This document shows, piece by piece, positions 28,460-35,767 of a DNA stretch of 64,000 bases. The translations under genes were made by a program, and so were the position numbers. This DNA comes from Gloeomargarita sp. SRBZ-1_bins_9. Lineage in GTDB: Bacteria > Cyanobacteriota > Cyanobacteriia > Gloeomargaritales > Gloeomargaritaceae. Each line of letters starts with the position of its first letter. Position 1 is the stretch's first letter. Location of the stretch: contig JAUQVX010000006.1 in NCBI GenBank assembly GCA_039794565.1, forward strand, positions 1 to 64,000, read 5' to 3'. The notes under the pieces are model-generated. The model searched no databases. It was given only the letters and a program-made list of their open reading frames with translations, and was not told the DNA's origin.

Positions 28460-30040
28460 ATGTTGCACTGTTTGGCGCCTGAACTCATCCAGCGCATGGC
28501 GGCAGGAGAAGTCATCGATGCGCCGGTAGCGGTGGTGCGGGAGTTGGTGGAAAACGCCATTGATGCGGGAGCAACCCATTTACACCTCCAGGTCACCCCG
28601 GAGCAGATTCGCCTAGCCGACAACGGTCAGGGAATGGCCCTCGAGGCGCTTACCTTGGCTGCCCGCCCCTATACCACCAGCAAAATCTGTACTGCCGAGG
28701 ACCTCAACCGGATTCAAACCCTGGGGTTTCGAGGACAGGCCCTTTACAGCCTGGCGCAACTGGGGCGTTTGACCATTGCCAGCCGCTGGGCCGGTGAACC
28801 GCAGGGGTGGCAGGTGCAGTACGACCACCAAGGGCAGGTGCAACGCCAACAAATGGTTCCCCTAGCGCCGGGGACGGTGGTAACGGTGAGGGATTTATTT
28901 GCCGATTGGCCCCAGCGTCGAGCAGCACTTCCCAGTTGGCCCCAGCAGGTGCGGCACATCCAGCTTTGGATTCAGCAGGCTGCTTTGTGTCACCCGCACA
29001 TCACCTGGCAGGTAGAAATAGCGGGCAAGCGCTGGCATCTGTGGCCGGGTACGCTGCCGGATCGTTTGGCCCAGGTGTGGCCGCCACTGGAACCGTCGCT
29101 GGTGCGCTTGGCCCAATACCAGGGCCTGACGGTGGCCCTAGCCCTGCCGGACCAGTATCACCGTCCCCGTCCCGACCGGGTGTGGCTGGCGGTTAATGGG
29201 CGGTGCGTTGACCTACCCGAACTCAGCACGACCCTTATCCACCATTTCCAGCGCCTGTTGCCCCGGGGCCGCTTTCCCGCTTTATTTGTCCATCTCCAGG
29301 TGCCGCCGGAGCAGGTGGACTGGCACCGCCATCCCGCCAAAACTCAGGTGTATCTCCAGGACCTGGAGCACTGGCAAGCCCAACTCCTGCACCTGTGCGA
29401 GAGCTGTTTGCAAACAACGCCGCCTCCTAAGGCCGACTACCCCAAGGTCAAAAAACTGTTCCAGGTGGCGGAAACCAACGCCCGCTACAGTGCTCGTCCG
29501 ACCTTGAAGGCCCTAGCCCAGTTGCACCGCACCTACATCCTGGCGGAGCACCCCAGCGGGTTATGGCTGGTGGAGCAGCACATCGCCCACGAACGGGTCC
29601 TATACGAGCAGTTGCAGCAGGGATGGAGCTTGGTAGCCCTGGACAGTCCGGTCATTTTGTCCCAGCTCACACCAGAGCAAGTCAACCGCTTGAGGGAGTA
29701 CGGTTTGGCGCCGGAACCCTTTGGTCCCCAGCAGTGGGCTGTGCGGCACATGCCCCAGGTGCTGTTGGAACGGCCGGACGAGTGGGTGGCTGCTCTGATG
29801 ACCCTGAGCCGGATAGCCGACCGGGAGCAAGCCACAGTGGATTTGGCCTGTCGCAGCGCCCTGCGCAACGGCACCCCCTTGACCCTAGCCCAGATGCAGG
29901 CGTTGTTGGACCAGTGGCAGACCACCCGCTATCCCCGCACCTGTCCCCACGGTCGCCCCATTTATCTCCCGTTGGCGGAGACCCAACTGGCCCGGCTCTT
30001 TCGCCGACACTGGGTCGTGGGCAAAAGCTACGGCATCTGA
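28460..30040 (+). CDS. mutL: DNA mismatch repair protein MutL
   Basis: A 526-residue MutL, the ATPase that links mismatch recognition by MutS to strand processing. The GHKL ATPase motifs are RMAAGEVIDAPVAVVRELVENAIDAGA, DNGQGM and RPYTTSKI...TLGFRGQALYSLAQ. The C-terminal dimer domain keeps endonuclease-type motifs: EQHIAHERVLYE where the consensus is DQHAxHERxxYE, ACRSALRNG, and CPHGRPIYLPL. This indicates a nicking MutL with Asp changed to Glu in the metal motif, as I recall for cyanobacteria. I chose the ATG at 28460; a TTG at 28448 is in frame. It overlaps the convergent STAS gene by 13 bases. Confidence 0.93.
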   Translation: MLHCLAPELIQRMAAGEVIDAPVAVVRELVENAIDAGATHLHLQVTPEQIRLADNGQGMALEALTLAARPYTTSKICTAEDLNRIQTLGFRGQALYSLAQLGRLTIASRWAGEPQGWQVQYDHQGQVQRQQMVPLAPGTVVTVRDLFADWPQRRAALPSWPQQVRHIQLWIQQAALCHPHITWQVEIAGKRWHLWPGTLPDRLAQVWPPLEPSLVRLAQYQGLTVALALPDQYHRPRPDRVWLAVNGRCVDLPELSTTLIHHFQRLLPRGRFPALFVHLQVPPEQVDWHRHPAKTQVYLQDLEHWQAQLLHLCESCLQTTPPPKADYPKVKKLFQVAETNARYSARPTLKALAQLHRTYILAEHPSGLWLVEQHIAHERVLYEQLQQGWSLVALDSPVILSQLTPEQVNRLREYGLAPEPFGPQQWAVRHMPQVLLERPDEWVAALMTLSRIADREQATVDLACRSALRNGTPLTLAQMQALLDQWQTTRYPRTCPHGRPIYLPLAETQLARLFRRHWVVGKSYGI

Positions 30041-30390
30041 GGGGCGCCGCTGGTGAAATCCTCGACGTTGGCGTAGATGGGTAGGATTTTGTCCAAGGCG
30101 GTCATGATCAGCAGATTGAGTACCAGAGGGCGCGGGGCAATCAACCCCATCTGGCCCCCCAGTTGCCGCACGTGCTTATGGCAGGCCACCAGGGCGCCTA
30201 AACCGGCGCTGTCGAGAAATTCCACCCGCGACAGGTCAATGCCCAGATAACAGGCCCGCCCGGCTACTGCTTGCTCATACTGCTGCTTGAAGGAACTGAC
30301 TTGGGTGCTATCGAAGCGAGTGATAGGTAGGGTCAGGACCGTCTCGCCAAAGGTCTCTTGGGTAGTGGGCGTGAGAATGACCAGTTCCAT
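30028..30390 (-). CDS. STAS domain protein (anti-sigma factor antagonist type)
   Basis: A 120-residue single STAS domain. It has the strand TVLTLPITRFDST, the IDLSRVEFLDSAGLGALVACHKHVR block with the phosphorylatable Ser61, and a C-terminal MTALDKILPIYANVEDF that matches the family. Such proteins bind anti-sigma kinases or other partners when unphosphorylated. No kinase, phosphatase or sigma factor gene is nearby, so its partner is unknown. It is transcribed divergently from the NIL-ferredoxin gene, with a 6-base inverted repeat (GTTAGG/CCTAAC) between the two. Confidence 0.85.
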   Translation of the reverse strand: MELVILTPTTQETFGETVLTLPITRFDSTQVSSFKQQYEQAVAGRACYLGIDLSRVEFLDSAGLGALVACHKHVRQLGGQMGLIAPRPLVLNLLIMTALDKILPIYANVEDFTSGAPQMP

Positions 30391-30468
30391 AAAAAGTTAG
30401 GTGTCAACGCACTTTTCCTAACCTAGCCGGTCGTTATACTGAAGGCAAAGCGCTACGTCGTCCCGGCG

Positions 30469-30870
30469 ATGAAACAACGGGTTACCTTGACCTTCCCGCG
30501 CCAGATGGTGCACATGCCCATTACTTACCGGCTGGCCAAGGATTTTAACATTGCTGCCAATATCATCCGGGCGCAGGTGGCTCCCAACCAGGTGGGCAAG
30601 CTGGTGGTGGAACTGTCGGGGGATATGGACCAAATGGCAGCGGCCTTGGAATGGCTCCAGGACAGCGGCATCGAGGTGGTCCAGAGTAGCCGAGAGATTC
30701 TCATTGACACGGACAAGTGCATTGACTGTGGGCTGTGTACGGGGGTGTGCCCTACGCAGGCCCTGGCGTTAGACCGGCAATTCCGGTTGACCTTTACCCG
30801 CAGCCGCTGCATCGTCTGTGAACAGTGCATTCCCGCCTGTCCCGTCGCCGCCATTACCACCAACCTGTGA
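30469..30870 (+). CDS. NIL domain plus 2[4Fe-4S] ferredoxin protein
   Basis: A 133-residue two-domain protein. Residues 1-75 form a NIL domain (VTLTFPRQMVHMPITYRLAKDF and VGKLVVELSGD), known as the ligand-sensing end of methionine ABC ATPases. Residues 80-128 carry two [4Fe-4S] motifs: C84, C87, C90, C94 and C114, C117, C120, C124. This architecture is widespread in cyanobacteria and in plastid-related lineages, and is suspected of a role in sulfur or methionine-linked redox chemistry, but is not characterised. A TATACT element at 30435-30440 is a plausible -10 box. Confidence 0.88.
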   Translation: MKQRVTLTFPRQMVHMPITYRLAKDFNIAANIIRAQVAPNQVGKLVVELSGDMDQMAAALEWLQDSGIEVVQSSREILIDTDKCIDCGLCTGVCPTQALALDRQFRLTFTRSRCIVCEQCIPACPVAAITTNL

Positions 30871-30897
30871 CTGCCTGTCAAGTGCTTGCCAAGCCGA

Positions 30898-31001
30898 ACG
30901 AAACGTTGTTTAATACCTGATTAAGGTACTTCGATACCGAGTACAACGTCGTTGCGGCTTTCCAAACTAAGCTCCCTTAAAAATTAGTACAACTGTTTCG
31001 T
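30898..31001. promoter_or_regulatory. Inverted and direct repeats ahead of the ribbon-helix-helix gene
   Basis: ACGAAACGTTGT (30898-30909) is the near inverse of ACAACTGTTTCGT (30989-31001), and between them ACAACGT (30943-30949) is the perfect inverse of ACGTTGT. The heptamer GTACAAC occurs directly at 30941-30947 and 30987-30993. The sites end 19 bases before a small ribbon-helix-helix gene, so they may be its operators. Confidence 0.4.
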
Positions 31002-31019
31002 TTACGGGTAATTCCGGCT

Positions 31020-31169
31020 ATGCCTAGAACCAAACCCCCATCGGACCGTGTACTGACGATTCGCCTGCCCAACGAGGAGCTGATGAAACTGGAGAGTTAC
31101 TGTGCTGCCAAGGGTCGCACCAAGACAGACGTGCTGCGGGAGCTGATCCGTAAACTGCGGCATACGTAG
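31020..31169 (+). CDS. Small ribbon-helix-helix (CopG/MetJ-type) DNA-binding protein
   Basis: A 49-residue open frame with the full ribbon-helix-helix pattern. A strand (RVLTIRLP) leads to helix A (NEELMKLESYCAAKG), the turn RTKT, and helix B (DVLRELIRKLR). The basic start MPRTKPPSD is typical of short CopG-like regulators. No toxin gene is adjacent, so it is more likely a stand-alone regulator than an antitoxin. It begins 150 bases after the NIL-ferredoxin stop and ends 32 bases before the nitrilase gene, and could control either. Repeats just upstream are candidate operators. Confidence 0.7.
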   Translation: MPRTKPPSDRVLTIRLPNEELMKLESYCAAKGRTKTDVLRELIRKLRHT

Positions 31170-31200
31170 GCGGGGGCGGGCTGGAACTGTCCACACAGTG

Positions 31201-32013
31201 ATGAAACATGCCTACTTGGCCGCCGCCCTCCAGATGACTAGCGGGCCGGATATTGAACAAAATCTGAACCAATTAGCGGATCTGGTGGAGCTGGCCTGTC
31301 GGCGGGGGGCTTCCTTGGTTGGCCTGCCGGAAAACTTCGCCTTTATGGGGGATGAGCAGGACAAGGCCCGGCAAGCACCCCAGATTGCTGCCGCTGCCGA
31401 GCAATGCCTACGGACGCTGGCCCGACGCTTTCAGGTGACCCTGTTGGCGGGGGGAATGCCGGTGCCGGCGGACAACCAACGGGTTTATAACCGGGCGCTG
31501 GTGGTGACGCCGGAGGGGGAAATTGCCGCCACCTACGACAAGGTGCACCTATTTGATGTGAATCTCCCGGACGGCCATACCTACCAAGAATCCCGCACGG
31601 TGGTGCCCGGAACCCGGTTGCCCCCGGTGTATTACCAACCAGCCTTGGGGGGTATTGGTCTTTCCATCTGCTACGACGTGCGTTTTCCCGAACTCTACCG
31701 GCACCTGGCCAAGGTGGGGGCGGAAATTTTGTTTATCCCGGCGGCGTTTACGGCCTACACGGGCAAGGACCACTGGCAGGTGTTGTTGCGGGCGCGGGCG
31801 ATTGAGAATACCTGTTACGTCCTGGCGCCGGCCCAGGTGGGATGGCATTATCCCCGCCGCCAAACCCATGGTCATGCCCTGATCGTGGACCCCTGGGGGG
31901 TGGTGCTGGCGGATGCGGGCGACCAACCAGGTATGGCCATTGCGGAGATCAACCCGGAACGCCTGGCCCAAGTACGGCGGCAGATGCCCAGTCTCCAGCA
32001 CCGGGTGTTTTAG
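31201..32013 (+). CDS. Carbon-nitrogen hydrolase (Nit1/Nit2-type amidase)
   Basis: A 270-residue nitrilase-superfamily enzyme with the complete catalytic triad: Glu44 in VGLPENFAFMG, Lys114 in YDKVHLFDV and Cys157 in GLSICYDVRFPELYR. The full RFPELYR block, TAYTGKDHWQVLLRARAIEN and GHALIVDPWG match the Nit1/Nit2 branch. Members of it hydrolyse deaminated glutathione or 2-oxoglutaramate as metabolite-repair enzymes; that is the best guess here. I chose the ATG over the GTG three bases earlier. Its last 65 bases overlap the convergent ldpA gene, an unusually long 3' overlap. Confidence 0.85.
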   Translation: MKHAYLAAALQMTSGPDIEQNLNQLADLVELACRRGASLVGLPENFAFMGDEQDKARQAPQIAAAAEQCLRTLARRFQVTLLAGGMPVPADNQRVYNRALVVTPEGEIAATYDKVHLFDVNLPDGHTYQESRTVVPGTRLPPVYYQPALGGIGLSICYDVRFPELYRHLAKVGAEILFIPAAFTAYTGKDHWQVLLRARAIENTCYVLAPAQVGWHYPRRQTHGHALIVDPWGVVLADAGDQPGMAIAEINPERLAQVRRQMPSLQHRVF

Positions 32014-32950
32014 GGGGCAGGAGGGTGCGGGCGGCAGAGACGGCAGTGGCCAGGGTTTGGGGGTCCTCTAGGTGGGGCAAGTAGGGTTGCAGCAGTTTGC
32101 GGGCGTAACTACCGTAGCCAACCCCATGCACCGGTAACCCCAGGCGCTGCACCAGGGGCCAGGTGGTTTGATTGGTGCCCCCCGCTAACTGCACAAACCC
32201 CGGTAGGCCCGCCTCCAGGATTTTTTGGGCCAAGCGCAGGGTCGCCCAGGTGGTGCCCGCACCAATATCGCCGCTCATGGGCCGTCCATCCGCTTGCCAA
32301 ATCAACGGGCAGGGCAAGGGGGCCATAATGTCATACAGCCGCCACAGGTAGGGAATGACCTGGTCGTGGTCTGGACAACTGACCGCCAGCACCTGCAAGC
32401 GCGCTACCCAGGGCCGCAGCACCTGCCACAGATGGGCAAAACCCGATTCATGGCCCACCTGGGTGTGGATTTCCACGGCCGCCACGGGTTGGGTTTGCAG
32501 CAGGGTCACCACCGCTTCGGGTCGGTGAACATAGGTGCGGGCCTGGATCAAGCCGTAGGGACACACATCCAGACAACGGCCACAGCCATAGCACAGGGGC
32601 GCGTTCACCCCCGCCGGGCCAATCGCCTGCACCGGACAGACCCGTTGGCAGGGGCGCGGACAATCGGGGGGACACAGGGCCGGGTCAAAGTGGGCCTTGC
32701 GGAAATGGGGGTCGCTGTCGTCGTTGAGGCTCACCATCAACCAGGGTGGGTGGGGGGTTTGCGCGCGTTGGATGCCCCGATAGGCCGCCTGGACCACCGC
32801 CGGGTCAGCCGCCACATCAATACAATGCACCCCCGCCAGGGCAAACACCCAACTGAGGGGTTCGATTACCGCCGTGTCCTCCAAGCTGGCCCCGCTGATG
32901 AACTTGCACCAGTAGCGTCCCTGCAGTGCCCTTAGATGGCCTGAATCCAC
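31949..32950 (-). CDS. ldpA: Light-dependent period protein LdpA (iron-sulfur)
   Basis: A 333-residue protein matching LdpA, the iron-sulfur protein that in Synechococcus elongatus feeds light and redox state into the KaiABC clock. It starts with a WCKFISGASLEDTAVIEPL segment and LAGVHCIDVAADPAVV. Two cysteine clusters follow: C93, C97, C101, C105 and C120, C123, C126, C130 (CYGCGRCLDVCPYG). The C-terminal half, with IWQADGRPMSGDIGAGTTWATLRLA and GFVQLAGGTNQTTW, is the conserved LdpA domain. It is the last gene of a thyX, dcd-like, YciI, ldpA row, overlapping YciI by 19 bases. No kai gene is in the window. Confidence 0.88.
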   Translation of the reverse strand: MDSGHLRALQGRYWCKFISGASLEDTAVIEPLSWVFALAGVHCIDVAADPAVVQAAYRGIQRAQTPHPPWLMVSLNDDSDPHFRKAHFDPALCPPDCPRPCQRVCPVQAIGPAGVNAPLCYGCGRCLDVCPYGLIQARTYVHRPEAVVTLLQTQPVAAVEIHTQVGHESGFAHLWQVLRPWVARLQVLAVSCPDHDQVIPYLWRLYDIMAPLPCPLIWQADGRPMSGDIGAGTTWATLRLAQKILEAGLPGFVQLAGGTNQTTWPLVQRLGLPVHGVGYGSYARKLLQPYLPHLEDPQTLATAVSAARTLLPPKTPGAGDWASAAVLGPGVPG

Positions 32951-33201
32951 GGCATGACCTCGTAGTCCGTCCAGATGCCGTTTTGCCAGTAGGGGTCCTG
33001 CTCGATCAGCGCCCGTACCTGCTCTGGTGAATCCGCCTCGTAAATCCCAAAAAACCGCCGCAAGTCCTCAGTCGGACCAATGGTCATGAGCACCCCCTGG
33101 GCTTTCTGTCGGGCTAGACCCTCCAAGTGGGCTTGCCGATAGGGTTCCCGGCGCTGGCGCACGTCCTCGCAGTAGTGCCCTATTACCACAAACTTAGCCA
33201 T
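32932..33201 (-). CDS. YciI family protein
   Basis: An 89-residue YciI-like alpha-beta barrel protein. It has the FVVIGHYCEDVRQRREPYRQAHLEGLARQ start with a family-typical histidine, GVLMTIGPTED and the closing DPYWQNGIWTDYEVMPW. YciI relatives include dehydrochlorinase-like enzymes but most are uncharacterised. The ATG directly abuts the stop of the dcd-like gene, with no spacer, and its end overlaps the ldpA start, so all three are translationally linked. Confidence 0.8.
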   Translation of the reverse strand: MAKFVVIGHYCEDVRQRREPYRQAHLEGLARQKAQGVLMTIGPTEDLRRFFGIYEADSPEQVRALIEQDPYWQNGIWTDYEVMPWIQAI

Positions 33202-33717
33202 TCAGTCCTTGGACCCCTGCACCTGCCGGTCACGATTATAGCGTCCCACCTGGGCGTAACTGCGCTGGGGACGATTGGACAACCGGTGCAGAATTACCTG
33301 GGCGATTTTCATCCCCGGATAAATCCCCAGCCGCCGGAAACGGGTGGTATTGCGCAGGGCCATGGTCAGGTGGGAACCATGCCAGCCCGGGTCCAGCCAC
33401 AACGCGAGAGCCAGGTCGAACCCCTCCCGCGCCCGGGACGACTTCAAGCGCACCTCCCCCGCCAAGAAATCGGGAATGTGAAACATCTCCAGCGACGCCA
33501 CCAGCAGCCAGGTTTGCGGTTCGAGGATGTAGGGCTGATGGGCGTCGTAGGGCGTTAAATCCAGGGGCACCTGCTCTCCGTCCTCCTGCTCAATGAGCGC
33601 TGAGGTACCGATGCGAATGTCGAGGGACGCCGGGTTGAGCAACGTCGGGTCAAAGGGGGCCACCAACGGCGGCGTGCCCTGACACAGTTGGTTCAATTCG
33701 TGGTCCGTCAGTACCAT
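33202..33717 (-). CDS. dCTP deaminase/dUTPase-family protein with altered active site
   Basis: A 171-residue trimeric dUTPase-fold protein most like dCTP deaminase. LNPASLDIRIG and WLLVASLEMFHIPDFLAGEVRLKSSRAREGFDLALALWLDPGWHGS follow the deaminase order (substrate loop K/R-S-S-x-A-R and D-P-G-W-x-G), and a GIYPGMKIAQVIL strand closes the core. Where E. coli Dcd has the catalytic glutamate in VLEFYN, this protein reads TMALRN, with alanine at that position by my alignment. It may be a dUTPase, a non-catalytic relative or use another residue. It lies ten bases after thyX, consistent with a dUMP/dTMP role. Confidence 0.7.
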   Translation of the reverse strand: MVLTDHELNQLCQGTPPLVAPFDPTLLNPASLDIRIGTSALIEQEDGEQVPLDLTPYDAHQPYILEPQTWLLVASLEMFHIPDFLAGEVRLKSSRAREGFDLALALWLDPGWHGSHLTMALRNTTRFRRLGIYPGMKIAQVILHRLSNRPQRSYAQVGRYNRDRQVQGSKD

Positions 33718-33727
33718 GGATTAGCCC

Positions 33728-34663
33728 CTAAACACCGATGGGTGAATAGTCATCTTCTACCATGGCCCGATAGCTGTAAAAACCCCGGAAATTACGGGTA
33801 AAGATGGGCGTAGCACGGCCTGGCACATGGGCGTAGCAGGGGATTTTCTGAGGCGTGGTCAGATAGTCGTCTACAGCCATGGCGCTGTGCTCAAAGGGTC
33901 CTAAATGCCCGTCCTGGAGTAACTGGTGGTACAGCCGGAAGTCCTCCTGCACGTCCCGCTTGCCGTCGTGGGTGGCATAAGAAAGCCGGGCACACCGGGC
34001 CGTAGCCACCTGGAGCTGCTCAGCTAGCGACAAACCCGGGGGCATCTGGTCCCCAAAGGGAATATGCCACTCTCCGGGTTGGAGGGTCTGGGGCTGGGAC
34101 GCCTGCAGCGCCTGCTGGATACCTATGGCCCAGGCCCGAAACTCCGGACGACAGGGCTTATCGGTGCGCAGGTAAAAGAAGTTCTCCCACTCGGTGGCGG
34201 TAATCAGAATGGGAATGCGCAAAAAGGGTTTCAGTAAATCGTTCACGTGTTGTTTGTGGACCCCCTGGGCGGCCAGTTGTCGGGCCAGGGCAATGTTTTG
34301 CTCCAGCGCCGCCTGCCAGACCCGCTCGTTTTCCGCCTGGAAGTCCGGGTCGTTGACCTCCACCCCCTGCATCCCCTTCTGGTGCCGACTAAATTGGGGA
34401 ATAAACGGGTCCTCCAAAATGCGTTGGATCACCCGCTCCACGGGAATCGCCCGCGTGGATCCACTCGATCGACTGGTCCATTCGGTAAAGGGATTGGTAT
34501 CCCCCAGGACCTCCACCAGCCCCCCCTGGCGCAACAACCGGTGCGTCGCCAGCTCCTGAATCAACGTGTAGGGAAACCGCGTCAGCAACACGGTGGTGAT
34601 CCGGTCCCCCGTCACCGCATTGCGGGAGTCCGCCTTGATCTGCACATCCCCCGGACGCAGCAT
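33728..34663 (-). CDS. thyX: FAD-dependent thymidylate synthase ThyX with an insert in its signature
   Basis: A 311-residue ThyX-like protein, expected to make dTMP from dUMP with FAD and methylenetetrahydrofolate. It belongs to the long form with RAIPVERVIQRILEDPFIP. The ThyX motif, normally THRxxSRNxxSSRAIP in this branch, is split: THRLL (about 40-44) and SRSSGSTRAIP (64-74) are separated by 19 extra residues (45-63, bases 34475-34531). The FAD and substrate arginine region CRPEFRAWAIGIQQ and the ARLSYATHDG block are present. I chose the ATG at 34663 over one at 34723. The dcd-like gene follows. Confidence 0.8.
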   Translation of the reverse strand: MLRPGDVQIKADSRNAVTGDRITTVLLTRFPYTLIQELATHRLLRQGGLVEVLGDTNPFTEWTSRSSGSTRAIPVERVIQRILEDPFIPQFSRHQKGMQGVEVNDPDFQAENERVWQAALEQNIALARQLAAQGVHKQHVNDLLKPFLRIPILITATEWENFFYLRTDKPCRPEFRAWAIGIQQALQASQPQTLQPGEWHIPFGDQMPPGLSLAEQLQVATARCARLSYATHDGKRDVQEDFRLYHQLLQDGHLGPFEHSAMAVDDYLTTPQKIPCYAHVPGRATPIFTRNFRGFYSYRAMVEDDYSPIGV

Positions 34664-34802
34664 GGAACACCACCTAGAATGGGCTGATACCGGGATTGTA
34701 ACAAGGGTCGGGGGGAGCCACACCTAGGGACAATGATTTCTTTCCCTCGACCATATTGTCACCAAATCCGATAAACTTACTGTAGTATTCGGGGCTGTAG
34801 CC

Positions 34803-35162
34803 ATGGGACCGTTGTTGTTGGTGGGGCTGATAGCGGGTTTGGCGGGGGGAATGTTTGGCATTGGCGGCGGGGCGATTATGGTGCCGGCGTTGGTGTTGGG
34901 GCTGGGGTTTGACCAGAAGGTGGCCACAGGTACATCCCTAGCGGCGCAGGTGTTGCCCATTGGGTTGGTGGGGGCTTGGGTGTACCACCGCAGTGGTCAT
35001 CTGGACCTGCGGGCGGCGGTCATCATGGTGGTGGGTTTAGTGCTGGGTAATGGCTTGGGGGCGTTGCTGGCCAATCAGCCCTTTATCACCAGTGAAATGA
35101 TGAAGAAGCTCTACGGGGGGTTTTTGGTGCTGGTGGGGCTACGGTATTGGTTATGGCGTTGA
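34803..35162 (+). CDS. Half-size TauE/SafE family anion transporter
   Basis: A 119-residue protein equal to the N-terminal half of TauE/SafE transporters, which export sulfite or sulfoacetate-type anions. It has GLIAGLAGGMFGIGGGAIMVPALV, the glycine-rich signature (about 8-31), then [20 protein letters not shown] and GNGLGALLANQ. About four membrane segments are visible. Full-length members are 240-270 residues with two such halves, so this one would act as a dimer if functional; half-size forms are known in cyanobacteria. The gene is followed within 40 bases by a tandem-NIL gene and cysA, suggesting a sulfur anion role. Confidence 0.82.
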   Translation: MGPLLLVGLIAGLAGGMFGIGGGAIMVPALVLGLGFDQKVATGTSLAAQVLPIGLVGAWVYHRSGHLDLRAAVIMVVGLVLGNGLGALLANQPFITSEMMKKLYGGFLVLVGLRYWLWR

Positions 35163-35197
35163 TAATGAAGCTGGTGACCAAGGGGGGCCAACCCAGG

Positions 35198-35755
35198 ATG
35201 ACGCAAGCCAAGCGGTTGACGGTGCGGGTGCGGGTGCCGGCAGGGGGTCAGGCGGAACCGGTACTGTCCCAGTTGATTAGCCGTTACGGGGTGACGGTGA
35301 ACATCCAGGCGGCCCTGTTTGACCCCCAGAATCAAGCGGAGGCCTGGCTGGATTTGGAACTCTACGGCCCGGAGACCGCTCTGGAGCAATGTTTGGCGGC
35401 CATGCAGGCCCGGCGGTGGGAGTTGATCCATCGTTCCCCCATGACGGAGGCACCGGCAGGGTCTGTGCCCACGTCGGTGATGCCCCCGGCAACGACGGCT
35501 CTCCAGCGCACCCACATCCATGTGCGCATTCCCAAGGCGGCCTGCGATGTACCTATCCTGTCGGGGTTGGTGTCGGGCTACGGGCTGGTGGTGAATCTGC
35601 GGGCGGGGTTGCTCAGTCCCACCCACGAGGACGATGGCTGGTTTGACCTGGAGGTGCAGGGAACGGCGGAACAGATTGCCCAGGGGTTGGATTATCTCCG
35701 CCAGCGGGGCATTCAGGTCTGGCAAGGGAATCACCAGGAGGACTGGTCGGTGTAG
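35198..35755 (+). CDS. Tandem NIL-domain protein
   Basis: A 185-residue protein formed by two NIL-like domains. The first (about residues 4-80) reads RLTVRVRVPAGGQAEPVLSQLISRYGVTVNIQAAL; the second (about 105-180) reads THIHVRIPKAACDVPILSGLVSGYGLVVNLRAGL. Each ends with a WxDLE(L/V)xG strand (AWLDLELYG and GWFDLEVQG) and a following helix. A proline-threonine linker joins them. NIL domains sense methionine at the C-terminus of MetN. Here the domain stands free, 12 bases before cysA, so it may regulate this ATPase in trans; that is inference. I chose the ATG at 35198 over earlier ones. Confidence 0.75.
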   Translation: MTQAKRLTVRVRVPAGGQAEPVLSQLISRYGVTVNIQAALFDPQNQAEAWLDLELYGPETALEQCLAAMQARRWELIHRSPMTEAPAGSVPTSVMPPATTALQRTHIHVRIPKAACDVPILSGLVSGYGLVVNLRAGLLSPTHEDDGWFDLEVQGTAEQIAQGLDYLRQRGIQVWQGNHQEDWSV

Positions 35756-35767
35756 GGAGGAACGGCC

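Noticed and set aside
31020-31169. Toxin-antitoxin module around the ribbon-helix-helix protein
   Set aside because: No toxin-like gene lies on either side; the neighbours are a ferredoxin-type protein and a nitrilase.
34803-35162. Frameshift explaining the half-size TauE/SafE
   Set aside because: The second half is not present in any frame downstream; the next coding sequence is a NIL protein, and half-size members are known.
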